A stretch of 64,000 nucleotides of DNA from Rodentibacter pneumotropicus DSM 21403. Its GTDB lineage: Bacteria > Pseudomonadota > Gammaproteobacteria > Enterobacterales > Pasteurellaceae. Positions 25,288-35,446 of this stretch are shown here, piece by piece. A program made the translations under genes and the position numbers. The first letter of the stretch is position 1; every line of letters begins with the position of its first letter. The stretch is taken from the NCBI RefSeq assembly GCF_000379905.1, contig NZ_KB904040.1:217687-281686 (forward strand), written 5' to 3'. Below the pieces are notes generated by a model, which did no database searches, was not told the origin of the DNA, and was given only the letters and a program-made list of their open reading frames with translations.

Positions 25288-25372
25288 ATCAGATTCTCCT
25301 AAAATTATAGTAGGCGTATGCTAGCAAGTTTAGGTAAAATAGCGAGGAAATTTTATCATTCCGGGGGATTAA

Positions 25373-25972
25373 ATGAGCCTATTCGCCATTATTTACATGA
25401 TTTTTGCCTATCTCTTAGGATCGATTTCCAGCGCAATATTAATTTGTAGAATCGTGGGCTTGCCCGATCCCCGCCAATATGGCTCTCATAATCCCGGTGC
25501 AACTAATGTATTTCGCATTGGAGGACGCTGGACTGCGCTCGCCGTCCTCATTTTTGATATTCTAAAAGGCATGTTACCGGTTTGGGTAGGTTATTATCTA
25601 GGATTAACCCAATTTGAATTGGGTATGGTAGCATTAGGAGCTTGCTTAGGGCATATCTTCCCTATCTTTTTTCGATTTAAAGGCGGAAAAGGGGTCGCCA
25701 CAGCATTTGGGGCTATTGCACCAATTGCATGGGCAGTAGCAGGATCTATCTTCGGTACTTGGTTTATCGTTTTCTTAGCGAGTGGTTATTCTTCTTTAAG
25801 TGCCGTCATCACTGCACTACTCGCTCCTTTTTATGTGTGGTGGTTCAAACCTGAATTTACGTTCCCGGTGGCATTGGTAAGCTGTTTATTGATTTATCGC
25901 CATCATGACAACATTCAGCGCCTATGGCGTGGACAAGAAGACAAAGTATGGTCAAAATTAAAGAAAAATTAA
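25373..25972 (+). CDS. plsY: Acyl-phosphate:glycerol-3-phosphate acyltransferase PlsY
   Basis: An inner-membrane enzyme that uses acyl-phosphate to acylate glycerol-3-phosphate, the first step of phospholipid synthesis. 199 residues with about five hydrophobic helices. The three PlsY motifs are seen: [13 protein letters not shown] and [16 protein letters not shown] (motif 1), [14 protein letters not shown] (motif 2) and [16 protein letters not shown] (motif 3). A GGGGGATTAA site precedes the ATG. Confidence 0.96.
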   Translation: MSLFAIIYMIFAYLLGSISSAILICRIVGLPDPRQYGSHNPGATNVFRIGGRWTALAVLIFDILKGMLPVWVGYYLGLTQFELGMVALGACLGHIFPIFFRFKGGKGVATAFGAIAPIAWAVAGSIFGTWFIVFLASGYSSLSAVITALLAPFYVWWFKPEFTFPVALVSCLLIYRHHDNIQRLWRGQEDKVWSKLKKN

Positions 25973-25975
25973 AAA

Positions 25976-25995
25976 AACCTGCCATTTGGCAGGTT
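25976..25995. terminator. Bidirectional terminator between plsY and rpoH
   Basis: AACCTGCC (25976-25983), loop ATTT, GGCAGGTT (25988-25995), with A-run before and T-run after, between convergent genes. Confidence 0.9.
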
Positions 25996-26013
25996 TTCTT
26001 TTTTCAAAAGTCG

Positions 26014-26859
26014 CTAAAAACTCACCGCACTTTTTAATTTTTTAAGGGCATTAGCCTCAAGTTGACGAATTCGTTCTGCGGAAACATTATATTTTGCAGC
26101 CAAATCATGTAGCGTTGCTTTATCATCATCCAACCAACGGGTTTTAATAATATCTTGGCTACGGGCATCAAGATTTTTCAATGCCACACTTAACTGCTCT
26201 ACGGCTTGGCTTTCAAAAGCCTCATTTTCAAGTTCAGCAGCAAAATTAGAAGTTTTATCTTCCAAATAAAGTGACGGTGAATAAGTTTCTGTTTCACTGT
26301 CATCGTTCGGCAAATCAAAGGCCACATCAGCCCCTGTCATACGGGATTCCATTTCAAGCACATCTTCTTTTGATACGCCCAGCTCATTTGCAACCATATC
26401 GACTTCATTTTCATTGAACCAACCTAAGCGCTGTTTTGTCTTGCGTAAATTGAAAAATAACTTACGTTGTGCTTTTGTGGTTGCCACTTTCACGATACGC
26501 CAGTTTCTCAATACATATTCATGAATCTCAGCTTTAATCCAATGCACCGCAAAAGAAACCAGGCGCACACCTACTTCCGGATTAAAACGTTTGACGGCTT
26601 TCATTAAGCCAATATTGCCCTCTTGGATCAAATCGGCTTGCGGCAATCCATAACCGGAATAGCCCCGAGCCACGTGAATGACAAAACGAAGATGAGACAA
26701 TACTAATTTTTTAGCCGCTTCAATATCACCGTTGTAATATAAACGTTCCGCTAGTTCCTTCTCTTCCTCTGCGGTCAACATTGGATACTCATTTGCCGCA
26801 CGAATATAACCTTCAATACTACCTTGAGGAACTAACATCATTTGTGTTTCTTTATCCAT
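26014..26859 (-). CDS. rpoH: RNA polymerase heat-shock sigma factor RpoH
   Basis: Sigma-32 directs transcription of heat-shock genes. 281 residues. Region 2 contains [20 protein letters not shown] and [21 protein letters not shown]. The RpoH box [17 protein letters not shown] is diagnostic and mediates core binding and FtsH/DnaK control. Region 4 ends in [20 protein letters not shown]. It is downstream of a DUF2322 gene and murB on the same strand, but separated by 117 bases, so it probably has its own promoter. Confidence 0.97.
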   Translation of the reverse strand: MDKETQMMLVPQGSIEGYIRAANEYPMLTAEEEKELAERLYYNGDIEAAKKLVLSHLRFVIHVARGYSGYGLPQADLIQEGNIGLMKAVKRFNPEVGVRLVSFAVHWIKAEIHEYVLRNWRIVKVATTKAQRKLFFNLRKTKQRLGWFNENEVDMVANELGVSKEDVLEMESRMTGADVAFDLPNDDSETETYSPSLYLEDKTSNFAAELENEAFESQAVEQLSVALKNLDARSQDIIKTRWLDDDKATLHDLAAKYNVSAERIRQLEANALKKLKSAVSF

Positions 26860-26976
26860 CTCTTTCCTTCTTTTTGGACATTGCCAATTAATAACTTTCG
26901 TTATAGCACAATAAAAGGTTTTATTGAACTAATTTGCTCTTTAAGACAGGTTTTACCGATTAAAAGTTCAATATAT

Positions 26977-27294
26977 TTAGCTATTTTTTAACACTTCAAG
27001 TTCTAAAATTAAATCTTCATCAAGTACTTTAAAAAGTAGATCAATATTCGGGTGTTTACCCGGATTTCCCTTTGCATCTTCCACATGTTCCGCAAACCAC
27101 TCAATCCCCTGCTGCGCTGAAGTGCGGTCTAATTTCCCATTAAATTTTTCAGCTAGAGCGTTATAAAGGCGCAACGACCCTAATTTTCCCTCAACGGCAG
27201 GAATATTGTGGATGACATCACCACCTTGTTTTACATTTAACCCAGTCAGGTGATCTATTATTGGAAGAGTCTCTAAAATTTCTTTAAAATTCAT
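26977..27294 (-). CDS. DUF2322 family protein
   Basis: 105 residues from the ATG at 27294, preferred over an ATG five codons upstream because GAAGGAAAG lies just before it. MNFKEILETLPIIDHLTGLN and GIEWFAEHVEDAKGNPGKHP fit the small DUF2322 family of unknown function found in Pasteurellaceae and beta-proteobacteria. There is no signal or membrane segment. It lies between murB and rpoH, which are adjacent in H. influenzae, so it is an insertion in that pair or a lineage-specific retention. Confidence 0.75.
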   Translation of the reverse strand: MNFKEILETLPIIDHLTGLNVKQGGDVIHNIPAVEGKLGSLRLYNALAEKFNGKLDRTSAQQGIEWFAEHVEDAKGNPGKHPNIDLLFKVLDEDLILELEVLKNS

Positions 27295-27373
27295 TTTACT
27301 TTCCTTCATTAATAGGAATTTTTATTTACCCATTTAACGTGGTGATAGATTTTACCATTTATACACTAAAAAA

Positions 27374-28399
27374 TTAAGCGATTGCCTTTTCGCTATCAAT
27401 CTCGCCTTTTTCTCCGATAAAACGAACTTCCGGTTGAAGATAGATAGCAAATTTTTCAGCCACTGTCTGACGAATATAATGCGCAAGCCTCACCACATCT
27501 TGCCCTGTCGCATTAGCCTCATTAATCAGTACTAATGCTTGTTTTTTATGTACCGATGCCCCACCAATTTTAAAGCCTTTAAGATTACATTGCTCGATTA
27601 ACCAACCGGCAGCCAGTTTTACACGACCATCAGTCTGTAGAAAGTGCGGTAGATTTTCGTTAAGTTTTTGTAGTTCAACAAACCGTTCTGCACTCACCAC
27701 CGGATTTTTAAAAAAACTCCCCGCATTGCCAAATTCATCTGGGTTCGGTAATTTACTTTGGCGAATATGGCAAACTTCATCAAATATCTCTTTTGCTGTT
27801 ACATGTTCTCTACTAAAATTCGCAAGCGTGCCATATTCCAATACAGGTTGCCAATTTTTTGACAATTTTAACCCTATTGCCGTAATCACATGATCATTCC
27901 GATAACGGTGCTTAAAAATACTTTCCCGATAACCAAACTCACATTCTTCTACACTTAATCGAAATTGCTTGTTTGTTGTCAAATCCAGTACATCTACATA
28001 ATGGCAAACATCTTTAAATTCGACCCCGTAAGCACCGATATTTTGAATCGGTGCTGACCCGGCACAACCCGGAATCAAAGCAAGATTTTCTAATCCCCCT
28101 ATACCTTGCTCAAGAGTGTATTTAACCAAATTATGCCAATTCTCGCCGGCATTGACATGGAGATAATGAAAGCGATCATCTTGCTCATACGTAATACCTT
28201 GCAATCGATTGATAATGACTACTCCATCAAAATCTTCGACGAAGAGTATATTACTACCTTGCCCGAGTAAGAGTACAGGGAGATGCTGAGCCTTTGCTTT
28301 AGACCAAGCTTGTTTCAGTTGTTCAAGATTTTGCACTTCTATAATCTCACGCGCATTCGCAGAGATATGAAAGGTGTGAAAAAGTTGTAAACTTTTCAT
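27374..28399 (-). CDS. murB: UDP-N-acetylenolpyruvoylglucosamine reductase
   Basis: A FAD/NADPH enzyme that reduces enolpyruvyl-UDP-GlcNAc to UDP-MurNAc. 341 residues, type I MurB. The FAD-binding [40 protein letters not shown], the GYRESIFKH substrate loop and the catalytic [10 protein letters not shown] are all present, and KPEVRFI-like [13 protein letters not shown] is near the end. It starts 9 bases after the narQ stop codon, so it follows narQ in one transcript. Confidence 0.97.
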   Translation of the reverse strand: MKSLQLFHTFHISANAREIIEVQNLEQLKQAWSKAKAQHLPVLLLGQGSNILFVEDFDGVVIINRLQGITYEQDDRFHYLHVNAGENWHNLVKYTLEQGIGGLENLALIPGCAGSAPIQNIGAYGVEFKDVCHYVDVLDLTTNKQFRLSVEECEFGYRESIFKHRYRNDHVITAIGLKLSKNWQPVLEYGTLANFSREHVTAKEIFDEVCHIRQSKLPNPDEFGNAGSFFKNPVVSAERFVELQKLNENLPHFLQTDGRVKLAAGWLIEQCNLKGFKIGGASVHKKQALVLINEANATGQDVVRLAHYIRQTVAEKFAIYLQPEVRFIGEKGEIDSEKAIA

Positions 28400-28408
28400 T
28401 GTTTTTCC

Positions 28409-30112
28409 TTAAAATAATTTTTGCGGTAACGTGATTTTAACCTGTGTACCGCCTTGTTCACGGCGACTAATGCTTAATTCGGCATTGAGCTGAGTGCAAC
28501 GTTCCGCCATAATATTGAGTCCATAATGGCCTTCAGGCTCATCTAAACTTGGAATACCCACGCCATCATCTTGAATGAGAATTTCATACTCTCCTTCCGT
28601 ATTGATATGAGCGGTAATCTCAATTATCGTTCCTTTTGAATGTTTAATTGCGTTTAAAGTAGCCTCACGTACGACTTGCAGCAAATGGACAAGTTGCTGA
28701 GGATTTAAACTTTGTGATGGGAGCTGGCTATTTACGTTCATTTGCATATGAGTTTGTGGACGCAAAGAATCAACAACTTGTTCTAATGCCTGCTGTAAAT
28801 TAGCCTCCTGTACCGTTAGACGAAAGGTCGCGAGCAACTCACGCAACTGCACATAACCGCTAGAAAGTGCTTGTTCAAAACTGGCAATAATGGCAAAACT
28901 TTCCTGTTGAGCCGCTTCATCATTTTTCTTCAAATTATATTTCAACAAAGTAAGTTGAATCTGTAAGAAAGATAACACTTGAGCCAGTGAATCATGCAGC
29001 TCCCGTGCAATAATTGAACGTTCTTCCATTAATAAAAGCTGCTCTTGCTGGCGTTGATTTTTGTGAAAATATAAAGCCCGAGCTAACATTTGCGCCAAAT
29101 TCTGCATCATTCGAGGATCAGGGCAAGGCAAGCCCGCTTGCCATGAAAGTACTCCCAGCGCCTCATTTTCCACTTTCAACTCTCGTATTTCTAAACCCTG
29201 ATGAGCTTTCATCTTCCCTAATACAATATCCCAATGTTCAGCGCCTAGCACCGCCAACTCAATATAGCCTAAATGCTCGCTGACCAAAATTTGGTGCAAT
29301 ACTTGATTAAGAATTTTATCATTAATTGTATTCACAGTAAGTAATTGTGAGATTTGGTAAAGCGTCGATAAAGAGCGGTTGGTTTGACGTAATTTTTGAG
29401 TTTTTTCATTCACCGCATCTTCCAAACGTGAATACAATTTGCCTAGCTCCGTTGACATTTGAGTGAACACACGTGCTAGCGTACCAAGCTCGTTATCATT
29501 TCTTGTATCCAATGGGATATGGTTAAACTGGCGCATTTGTACTTGAGTACTGGCACGTGTCAGTAATTTTAGCGGTTTGACCACTTCACGCTGAGTAAAC
29601 CAAATGACATAAGACACCATTCCCACAATCAGCAACATAGAAAAACACAATACGGATAAGGCAAAAAACCATTTTTGTTCGCTAAAACGTTGCAGCTCAA
29701 ATACAAAATAATCCACCTCACTCACATAATCCGTCAGATTTTGACTATATTGGTAGATATTATTTTGACGGGCAAAGGTTTCCATTTCTGCCCAGCGTTC
29801 AAGAATAGTTTGGTAGGATTGTTTTACGATATCCGGTGTAAAAAGCTGATGCTGAATATCCACCAAACTTGAAGCATGGAGGCTTTTTTCATAAAAACTC
29901 AAGTTTTTTTCAACGGTTTCCGGTTGTTTTTCCATCAAGTAAAGCAAACGATAACTTTGCATACGCAATGAACCGGAAACGTTAATTGCTTCCGCATCGG
30001 ATTTATTGCTTGTCATAATTGCCAAGCTCAAGGAACTGATCACGCCTGCGACAATAATGATAAGAAAAAGATATTTCGCAATACGTAAAGAAACAGAACG
30101 AGTAATTTGCAC
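28409..30112 (-). CDS. narQ: Nitrate/nitrite sensor histidine kinase NarQ
   Basis: A membrane sensor that phosphorylates the NarP/NarL regulator in response to nitrate and nitrite. 567 residues. It has membrane helices at about 13-33 and 148-172 and a periplasmic nitrate-binding helix with the P-box (SGSLRMQSYRLLYLM, near 46-60). A HAMP linker follows, then a GAF-like part, the H-box with His373 in IARELHDSLAQVL, and a C-terminal ATPase (IQDDGVGIP, HYGLNIMAERC). No response regulator gene is adjacent, as in H. influenzae, where narP is elsewhere. Confidence 0.94.
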   Translation of the reverse strand: MQITRSVSLRIAKYLFLIIIVAGVISSLSLAIMTSNKSDAEAINVSGSLRMQSYRLLYLMEKQPETVEKNLSFYEKSLHASSLVDIQHQLFTPDIVKQSYQTILERWAEMETFARQNNIYQYSQNLTDYVSEVDYFVFELQRFSEQKWFFALSVLCFSMLLIVGMVSYVIWFTQREVVKPLKLLTRASTQVQMRQFNHIPLDTRNDNELGTLARVFTQMSTELGKLYSRLEDAVNEKTQKLRQTNRSLSTLYQISQLLTVNTINDKILNQVLHQILVSEHLGYIELAVLGAEHWDIVLGKMKAHQGLEIRELKVENEALGVLSWQAGLPCPDPRMMQNLAQMLARALYFHKNQRQQEQLLLMEERSIIARELHDSLAQVLSFLQIQLTLLKYNLKKNDEAAQQESFAIIASFEQALSSGYVQLRELLATFRLTVQEANLQQALEQVVDSLRPQTHMQMNVNSQLPSQSLNPQQLVHLLQVVREATLNAIKHSKGTIIEITAHINTEGEYEILIQDDGVGIPSLDEPEGHYGLNIMAERCTQLNAELSISRREQGGTQVKITLPQKLF

Positions 30113-30178
30113 AAGAGTACCTTTATGAAAAAAACTCGTGCTAGTTTAGCATAAAAACGATCAGGCTTTTAAAATAAG

Positions 30179-30205
30179 AAATCCGCCTTGTAATAAGACG
30201 GATTT
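30179..30205 (-). terminator. Terminator after the MFS transporter gene
   Basis: AAATCCG (30179-30185) pairs with CGGATTT (30199-30205), with an additional CTT/AAG pair inside. Confidence 0.6.
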
Positions 30206-30232
30206 AAAAATAAGCCTAAAATCAACCGCACT

Positions 30233-31450
30233 TTACTGTAATGCTTTGCCTTTTAGTTCGGGAATAAGGAAAATCGTGGCGACCATATCAATCACGTAAA
30301 CAATTGCTAAGAATGCAATGGCAAGACTGAATGAGTAGGCTGAAACAATTGCGCCTACGACAATCGGTCCAAAACCACCTACAGCCCGCCCTAAGTTGAA
30401 TAGAACATTTTGTGCTGTAGCACGTGCTTCTGTAGGGTAAGCCTCAGCCATTAACGCTCCATACCCTCCCATCATACCGTTTACAAACATTCCTAAGAAC
30501 GCACCGGCAATCAACATTATAGTTGGGTCAGTGAGCTGTGAATACGCGATAATGCTAAGCACGGCACCAAGCTGGAATAATAAAAAGCTCGGTTTGCGTC
30601 CAATTTTATCGGCGAGACGACCAAAAATCCAAATACCCAACATCATTCCGCATACGGTGACAGCCGTCCAAACGCCCGATTTCGTTAAACTAAAGCCGAG
30701 TTGTTTAGAAAGAAAATTTGGCATCCAGATCATAATCCCGTAGTAACCAAAATTTTGTACGGATGTCAGCACAACGACTCCTAAACTAACTTTCGCACTC
30801 ACTTTATCTTTCACTAAAAGCTTAAAAGATTCCAATTTTGATGTTTTTTGCGCTAAAAGTGCGGTCTGTTTTTGGGTAAAAATTTCAGGTTCGTGCAAAC
30901 GGGCCCGTAAATACCAAGCGACAAATGCAGGGAAAATACCGAGAATAAACATACCACGCCAGCCAATATAAGGTAGCAATGTCGGCGTTAATAACGCCGC
31001 ACTTAACACGCCCACTTGCCAGCCTAAAGCCACATAAGAGGCAGCTCTAGCACGGTGACGTGCGGGCCAAGCCTCAATAGCAAGCGCCATACCGATACCA
31101 AACTCACCGCCTAAACCAATACCAGCAATCGTGCGATAAATTAACAAATCCCAGTAACCTTGGGCGAGAGCGCATAAACCGGTGAAAATAGCAAATAATA
31201 CTATCGTCCACGTCAGGACACGCACACGACCATATTTATCGCTTAATGCCCCAAACACAATGCCGCCGAATACGGCACCGATTAATGTCCAAGTGACAAG
31301 CGATCCTGACTGAGCGGGTGTAAGATTAAGATCGGCAGAAATAGCACTGAGCATAAAACCAAGAATAAGTAAATCGAAACCATCCATTGCATAGCCGACG
31401 GCAGAGCCAATAAGGGCTTTCCAGCCATATTGATTAACTTTGGTTGTCAT
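30233..31450 (-). CDS. MFS transporter, aromatic-acid/sialate-like group
   Basis: A 12-helix inner-membrane carrier of 405 residues. The MFS signature GALSDKYGRVRVLTW lies in the loop after helix 2 and is repeated as FGRLADKIGRKPSFLL after helix 8. GYAMDGFDLLILGFMLSAIS in helix 1 (with the DGFD motif) is typical of the aromatic acid/H+ symporter and NanT-like groups. The substrate cannot be read. AAAAGGACATCAAC precedes the ATG. The gene is flanked by terminators and appears monocistronic. Similar to H. influenzae putative metabolite transporters, from memory. Confidence 0.85.
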   Translation of the reverse strand: MTTKVNQYGWKALIGSAVGYAMDGFDLLILGFMLSAISADLNLTPAQSGSLVTWTLIGAVFGGIVFGALSDKYGRVRVLTWTIVLFAIFTGLCALAQGYWDLLIYRTIAGIGLGGEFGIGMALAIEAWPARHRARAASYVALGWQVGVLSAALLTPTLLPYIGWRGMFILGIFPAFVAWYLRARLHEPEIFTQKQTALLAQKTSKLESFKLLVKDKVSAKVSLGVVVLTSVQNFGYYGIMIWMPNFLSKQLGFSLTKSGVWTAVTVCGMMLGIWIFGRLADKIGRKPSFLLFQLGAVLSIIAYSQLTDPTIMLIAGAFLGMFVNGMMGGYGALMAEAYPTEARATAQNVLFNLGRAVGGFGPIVVGAIVSAYSFSLAIAFLAIVYVIDMVATIFLIPELKGKALQ

Positions 31451-31575
31451 GTTGATGTCCTTTTACTACTCGCAGGTAGTATTTAAAGTGGAGAAAGGTT
31501 ATGTAATGAGCTGCAAAACTATCCACGCTCAAAACTGGGGCGTAGTTTAAAGAATCTTTTTATATTAAGCAAATA

Positions 31576-31605
31576 AAAAGCACGAAAATCATATTTCGTG
31601 CTTTT
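31576..31605 (-). terminator. glmS terminator
   Basis: AAAAGCACGAAA (31576-31587) pairs with TTTCGTGCTTTT (31594-31605); U-rich on the minus strand after the stem. Confidence 0.8.
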
Positions 31606-31631
31606 AAAAACAGTGATTAAATCAACCGCAC

Positions 31632-33464
31632 TTATTCAACGGTTACCGCTTTTGCAAGATTACGCGGCTGATCCACATCCGTACCTTTGATTAAAGCCAC
31701 GTGATATGCCAGTAATTGCATCGGTACTGTGTAGAAAATCGGCGCAATAATTTCATTGACTTTTGGCATAGTGATAATTTTCATCCCCTCCGTTTCACTA
31801 AAACCGGCATCCTTATCCGCAAAGACGTATAATTGACCGCCACGGGCACGCACTTCTTCAATGTTGGATTTCACTTTTTCTAATAAATCATTGGTTGGTG
31901 CCACCACGATCACCGGCATATCTGCATCAATTAATGCTAATGGACCATGTTTTAATTCACCTGCTGCATAGGATTCTGCATGAATGTAAGAAATTTCTTT
32001 TAATTTCAAAGAGGCTTCCATGGCGATCGGATAATATTCACCACGACCTAAGAACAGTGCATGATGTTTCTCAGCAAAATCTTCTGCGAGCAATTCGATA
32101 TCTTTATCAAAAGCTAAACCTTTTTCAATGTCTGCCGGAAGAGAATGTAATGCTTTAACAATTTCTTTCTCTTTTTCATCGGAAATACTACCATTGAGTT
32201 TACCGATTGCAGTCACCAACATAAGCATTGCTGCTAATTGGGTAGTAAAGGCTTTTGTCGAAGCAACGCCAATTTCCACCCCTGCACGAGTCATAAACGC
32301 AAGATCAGATTCACGCACAAGAGAAGATCCTGCGACGTTACAAATTGTCATTGCAGCCATGTAACCCTTTTCTTTCGCTAAACGAAGTGCGGCTAAAGTG
32401 TCAGCGGTTTCACCGGATTGAGAAAGGGTGAGCAATAAGCTGTTTGGACGGGTGACAAATTTACGATAACGGAACTCAGAGGCAATTTCCACATCACAGC
32501 TAACACCGGCGAGGGCTTCAAACCAATAACGTGCGACCATACCGGCATTGTAAGATGTACCGCAGGCGACAATTTGGATATGTTGTACTTTCTCTAAAAT
32601 GTCTTTCGCCCCATTACCAATAGATTCCACTATCACGTTATTATGATTGATACGACCTTCCATCGTATTGATAAGTGCGGTCGGTTGTTCAAAAATTTCT
32701 TTTTGCATAAAGTGACGGAATTTGCCCTTCTCCGCCGCATCATTTTCAAGGTTAGACTCATGCACTTCACGCTCAACTTTATTCCCTTGCGCATCATAAA
32801 TATCCACAGTGCGACGTGTGATTTCCGCAATATCCCCTTCTTCTAAAAAGATAAAACGACGGGTCACACTCAATAGTGCTAACTGGTCTGACGCTAAGAA
32901 ATTTTCACCAATCCCTAAACCAATCACTAATGGACTACCGGAACGGGCTGCCACTAAATGTTCAGGATGATTGCGATCCAGCACCACCATACCATAGGCT
33001 CCGGTAAGCTGCTTCACCACTTTTTGGACTGCTTCAAGTAAGGCATCCGTGCTGCGCATTTCCCATTCCACAAGATGAGCGATAACTTCAGTATCGGTTT
33101 GTGAAAGGAACACATAACCCCGTGATTTTAGTAATTCACGCAATTCTTCATGATTTTCGATAATACCATTATGTACCACAGCAAAATTGCCGGAAACGTG
33201 AGGGTGAGCATTCGCTTCTGAAGGTTCACCATGGGTAGCCCAACGTGTATGCGCAATGCCGGTTCCACCAATTAATGGTTTGACCGCAACAGCTTCATCC
33301 AATGCCTTAACTTTACCCAAACAACGAACACGTTGTAATTCATGCTTTTCATTGACCACAGCCACACCGGCAGAATCATAACCACGATACTCTAAACGAT
33401 GTAATCCATTAGTTAAAATTTCTGCCACATCACGTTGCGCAACTGCGCCTACAATACCACACAT
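31632..33464 (-). CDS. glmS: Glucosamine-6-phosphate synthase
   Basis: Makes glucosamine-6-phosphate from fructose-6-phosphate and glutamine, the entry to amino-sugar and cell-wall synthesis. 610 residues. The N-terminal glutaminase begins [13 protein letters not shown] (catalytic Cys after Met removal) with [18 protein letters not shown]. Two SIS domains follow ([54 protein letters not shown]) and the end is [15 protein letters not shown]. No glmS ribozyme is seen. It follows a DeoR-type regulator gene by 55 bases. Confidence 0.97.
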   Translation of the reverse strand: MCGIVGAVAQRDVAEILTNGLHRLEYRGYDSAGVAVVNEKHELQRVRCLGKVKALDEAVAVKPLIGGTGIAHTRWATHGEPSEANAHPHVSGNFAVVHNGIIENHEELRELLKSRGYVFLSQTDTEVIAHLVEWEMRSTDALLEAVQKVVKQLTGAYGMVVLDRNHPEHLVAARSGSPLVIGLGIGENFLASDQLALLSVTRRFIFLEEGDIAEITRRTVDIYDAQGNKVEREVHESNLENDAAEKGKFRHFMQKEIFEQPTALINTMEGRINHNNVIVESIGNGAKDILEKVQHIQIVACGTSYNAGMVARYWFEALAGVSCDVEIASEFRYRKFVTRPNSLLLTLSQSGETADTLAALRLAKEKGYMAAMTICNVAGSSLVRESDLAFMTRAGVEIGVASTKAFTTQLAAMLMLVTAIGKLNGSISDEKEKEIVKALHSLPADIEKGLAFDKDIELLAEDFAEKHHALFLGRGEYYPIAMEASLKLKEISYIHAESYAAGELKHGPLALIDADMPVIVVAPTNDLLEKVKSNIEEVRARGGQLYVFADKDAGFSETEGMKIITMPKVNEIIAPIFYTVPMQLLAYHVALIKGTDVDQPRNLAKAVTVE

Positions 33465-33519
33465 AAGTTTTCCCTATTTACTCACTAATTTGAAAAATAA
33501 TAATGATTTTGACCGCACT

Positions 33520-34293
33520 TTATACGCAGATCACGTCCACACCCTGTGCCAAAATCGCTTGTTTATCTTGTTCTGACAGCCCACTATCTGTAATCAATAC
33601 ATTTATTTGCCGCCAAGTTAACTCTAAATTAGGCATTTTTCTGCCAATTTTTTGGGATTCCACCATCACAATCACTTCACGAGAAACGTCCGCCATAACT
33701 TGGCTTAAGCCAACTAACTCATTAAATGTCGTTGTTCCCCGCTCTAAATCAACACCATCTGCACCAATAAAAAGCTGATCGAAATCGTAAGATCGTAATA
33801 CCTGTTCCGCTACTTTGCCTTGGAAAGATTCGGAGCGTATATCCCACGTTCCACCGGTCATTAGTAAAGTTGGTTCATTTTCCAAAGCCCGAAGCTCCGT
33901 TGCCACAGAAAGGGAATTTGTCATCACAATCAAGCCTTGCTTGCGATTAAGTTGCTTAATCAATGCCGCGGTGGTGCTACCGCTATCCACAATAATACGA
34001 TTGTGATCACGAATACATTCTGCTGCAGCCTTGGCTATGACCAACTTTCGTTTCGAAAGTTCCTCATTTTCGTTTTCATCAATAATCTCTTTTGGCATTA
34101 AGATCGCACCGCCATATTTACGCAATAAAAAACCGCTACTTTCTAATACGGTTAAATCCTTACGAATAGTCACTTCTGATGTATCAAGTAGTTGAACTAG
34201 CTGCTCTACACTCACTTCACCTTGCTGTTGCAAATGTCGCATAATTGCGTGTCGGCGTTGTTGTGTATTACGTGGTTGACCGGTTCGTTTCAT
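33520..34293 (-). CDS. DeoR-family repressor upstream of glmS
   Basis: 257 residues. The N-terminal winged helix contains GEVSVEQLVQLLDTSEVTIR and LRKYGGAI, and the C-terminal sugar-phosphate sensor domain has DSGSTTAALIKQL, TNSLSVATEL and FIGADGVDLERG. Such regulators respond to phosphorylated sugars. The tight position before glmS suggests that it senses an amino-sugar phosphate and controls glmS; this is inference. The AgaR-like subgroup is the closest match by eye. An uptake core lies between it and glmS. Confidence 0.88.
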   Translation of the reverse strand: MKRTGQPRNTQQRRHAIMRHLQQQGEVSVEQLVQLLDTSEVTIRKDLTVLESSGFLLRKYGGAILMPKEIIDENENEELSKRKLVIAKAAAECIRDHNRIIVDSGSTTAALIKQLNRKQGLIVMTNSLSVATELRALENEPTLLMTGGTWDIRSESFQGKVAEQVLRSYDFDQLFIGADGVDLERGTTTFNELVGLSQVMADVSREVIVMVESQKIGRKMPNLELTWRQINVLITDSGLSEQDKQAILAQGVDVICV

Positions 34294-34376
34294 TAATGAC
34301 TCTTAAAATATTACGGAATAAATTTCGGTTCGTAAGATTATAGCAGCACAGCGCTTTTGTAAAGAAATTTTAGCCA

Positions 34377-34402
34377 ACAAAAAACCCTGCTCAAGGCAGG
34401 GT
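34377..34402 (-). terminator. hupA terminator
   Basis: ACCCTGC (34384-34390), loop TCAAG, GCAGGGT (34396-34402), with a U-run on the minus strand (A-run 34378-34384). Confidence 0.92.
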
Positions 34403-34426
34403 TCTTTATAGCAATTTATGCATCAA

Positions 34427-34699
34427 TTATTTGATTGCGTCTTTTAATGCTTTACCGGATACAAATGCCGGTACTTTAGATGCAGCAATTTTAATTTCTG
34501 CACCGGTTTGTGGATTACGGCCAGTACGCGCTGCACGTTGGTTCACTTTAAATGTACCGAAACCAATTAACTGTACCGGCTCACCTTTTTTAAGGCTTGC
34601 AGCGATTGCTTCTAAAGTTGCTTCTAATGCTGCTTTAGCTTGTTTTTTATTTAGCTCTGCGGCATTTGCAATTGCATCAATTAAATCTGTTTTGTTCAT
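34427..34699 (-). CDS. hupA: DNA-binding protein HU
   Basis: A nucleoid-associated protein. 90 residues from ATG 34699 (AAAGGTGAAG site); a GTG three codons earlier is not needed. [20 protein letters not shown], the core [22 protein letters not shown] arm (quoted part [17 protein letters not shown]) and [15 protein letters not shown] are complete. A CRP-like palindrome lies about 130 bases upstream. IHF is excluded by the HU-type arm sequence. Confidence 0.96.
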   Translation of the reverse strand: MNKTDLIDAIANAAELNKKQAKAALEATLEAIAASLKKGEPVQLIGFGTFKVNQRAARTGRNPQTGAEIKIAASKVPAFVSGKALKDAIK

Positions 34700-34830
34700 A
34701 GACTTCACCTTTCGTTAAATTTAATTTGTTTCTCTTATAAAGCGCGCCACCAAGCATTCAGCCCAGGCAACAACAGCTCCGTAAAGCATAATCTAACTTT
34801 CAATGAAATAAAAGTAAGATTTTTTAAATT

Positions 34831-34846
34831 TGTGATAAATCTCACG
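34831..34846. promoter_or_regulatory. CRP-like site upstream of hupA
   Basis: TGTGATAAATCTCACG, one mismatch from TGTGA-N6-TCACA. A TATGCT element (minus strand, 34785-34790) would put the start about 60 bases from the site centre, a spacing seen at class I CRP promoters. It also abuts the yjaG stop codon. Confidence 0.6.
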
Positions 34847-35437
34847 TTATTGGTTAAATTTTATACCAATATTGGATATTCCCTCAGTTCTAATTTCGTT
34901 TTTTAGATCTAAAATCAGTTCAACATCCCGTTTTTCACATTCTTTTAACAAACGATAAATTTGCCACTGCACATCCAATTCAGCTTGAATATCCTCGCTT
35001 TCTTTAAGCTCACTCTCAGAAAAATGACGACCGTTTTCCGTTTCCAATAACGCCGTAATCGTCCCCAAAGAAATATGGCTGATTTTGACCGCTCTTTCTA
35101 AAGTTTCTCCAGCAATAATTCCATGCAAAATCTCAGACAATGCTTCACAAGCATCAAGTGCGGGTACCACGCCAAAATTGTCATAATCATTCACATCAGG
35201 AATAATGTCTTCCAATTTTTCCAGCTGGTTCTCAAAATTAATTTTGCAATCTTTTACTGTTAAAAACTCCCACACAAGGTTGAGAATATTTTGATAAATT
35301 TTGCCCTCAGCTTCCATATTATTTATTTGGCAAAACAATTTAAAATTCGGCATCATACGCTCGCACAATGCCGCCATAAAAGTTAAATGCTGCCAACTTT
35401 CAAAGTTTTCCAGACGTTTATGAATAGGATTTCGCAT
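34847..35437 (-). CDS. yjaG: YjaG-like DUF416 protein
   Basis: 196 residues, helical, matching the DUF416 family (E. coli YjaG) that sits next to hupA and nudC in gamma-proteobacteria. SWQHLTFMAALCERMMPNF, NDYDNFGVVPALDACEALSE and the Glu-rich C-terminus are characteristic. No catalytic motif is known. It lies 9 bases after the hemE stop codon in the same direction, so it shares a transcript with nudC-hemE. Confidence 0.85.
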   Translation of the reverse strand: MRNPIHKRLENFESWQHLTFMAALCERMMPNFKLFCQINNMEAEGKIYQNILNLVWEFLTVKDCKINFENQLEKLEDIIPDVNDYDNFGVVPALDACEALSEILHGIIAGETLERAVKISHISLGTITALLETENGRHFSESELKESEDIQAELDVQWQIYRLLKECEKRDVELILDLKNEIRTEGISNIGIKFNQ

Positions 35438-35446
35438 CTTATTTCT

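Noticed and set aside
31465..31631. glmS ribozyme or riboswitch near glmS
   Set aside because: The region is downstream of glmS on its strand, and no ribozyme-like core is visible upstream; such ribozymes are a Gram-positive feature.
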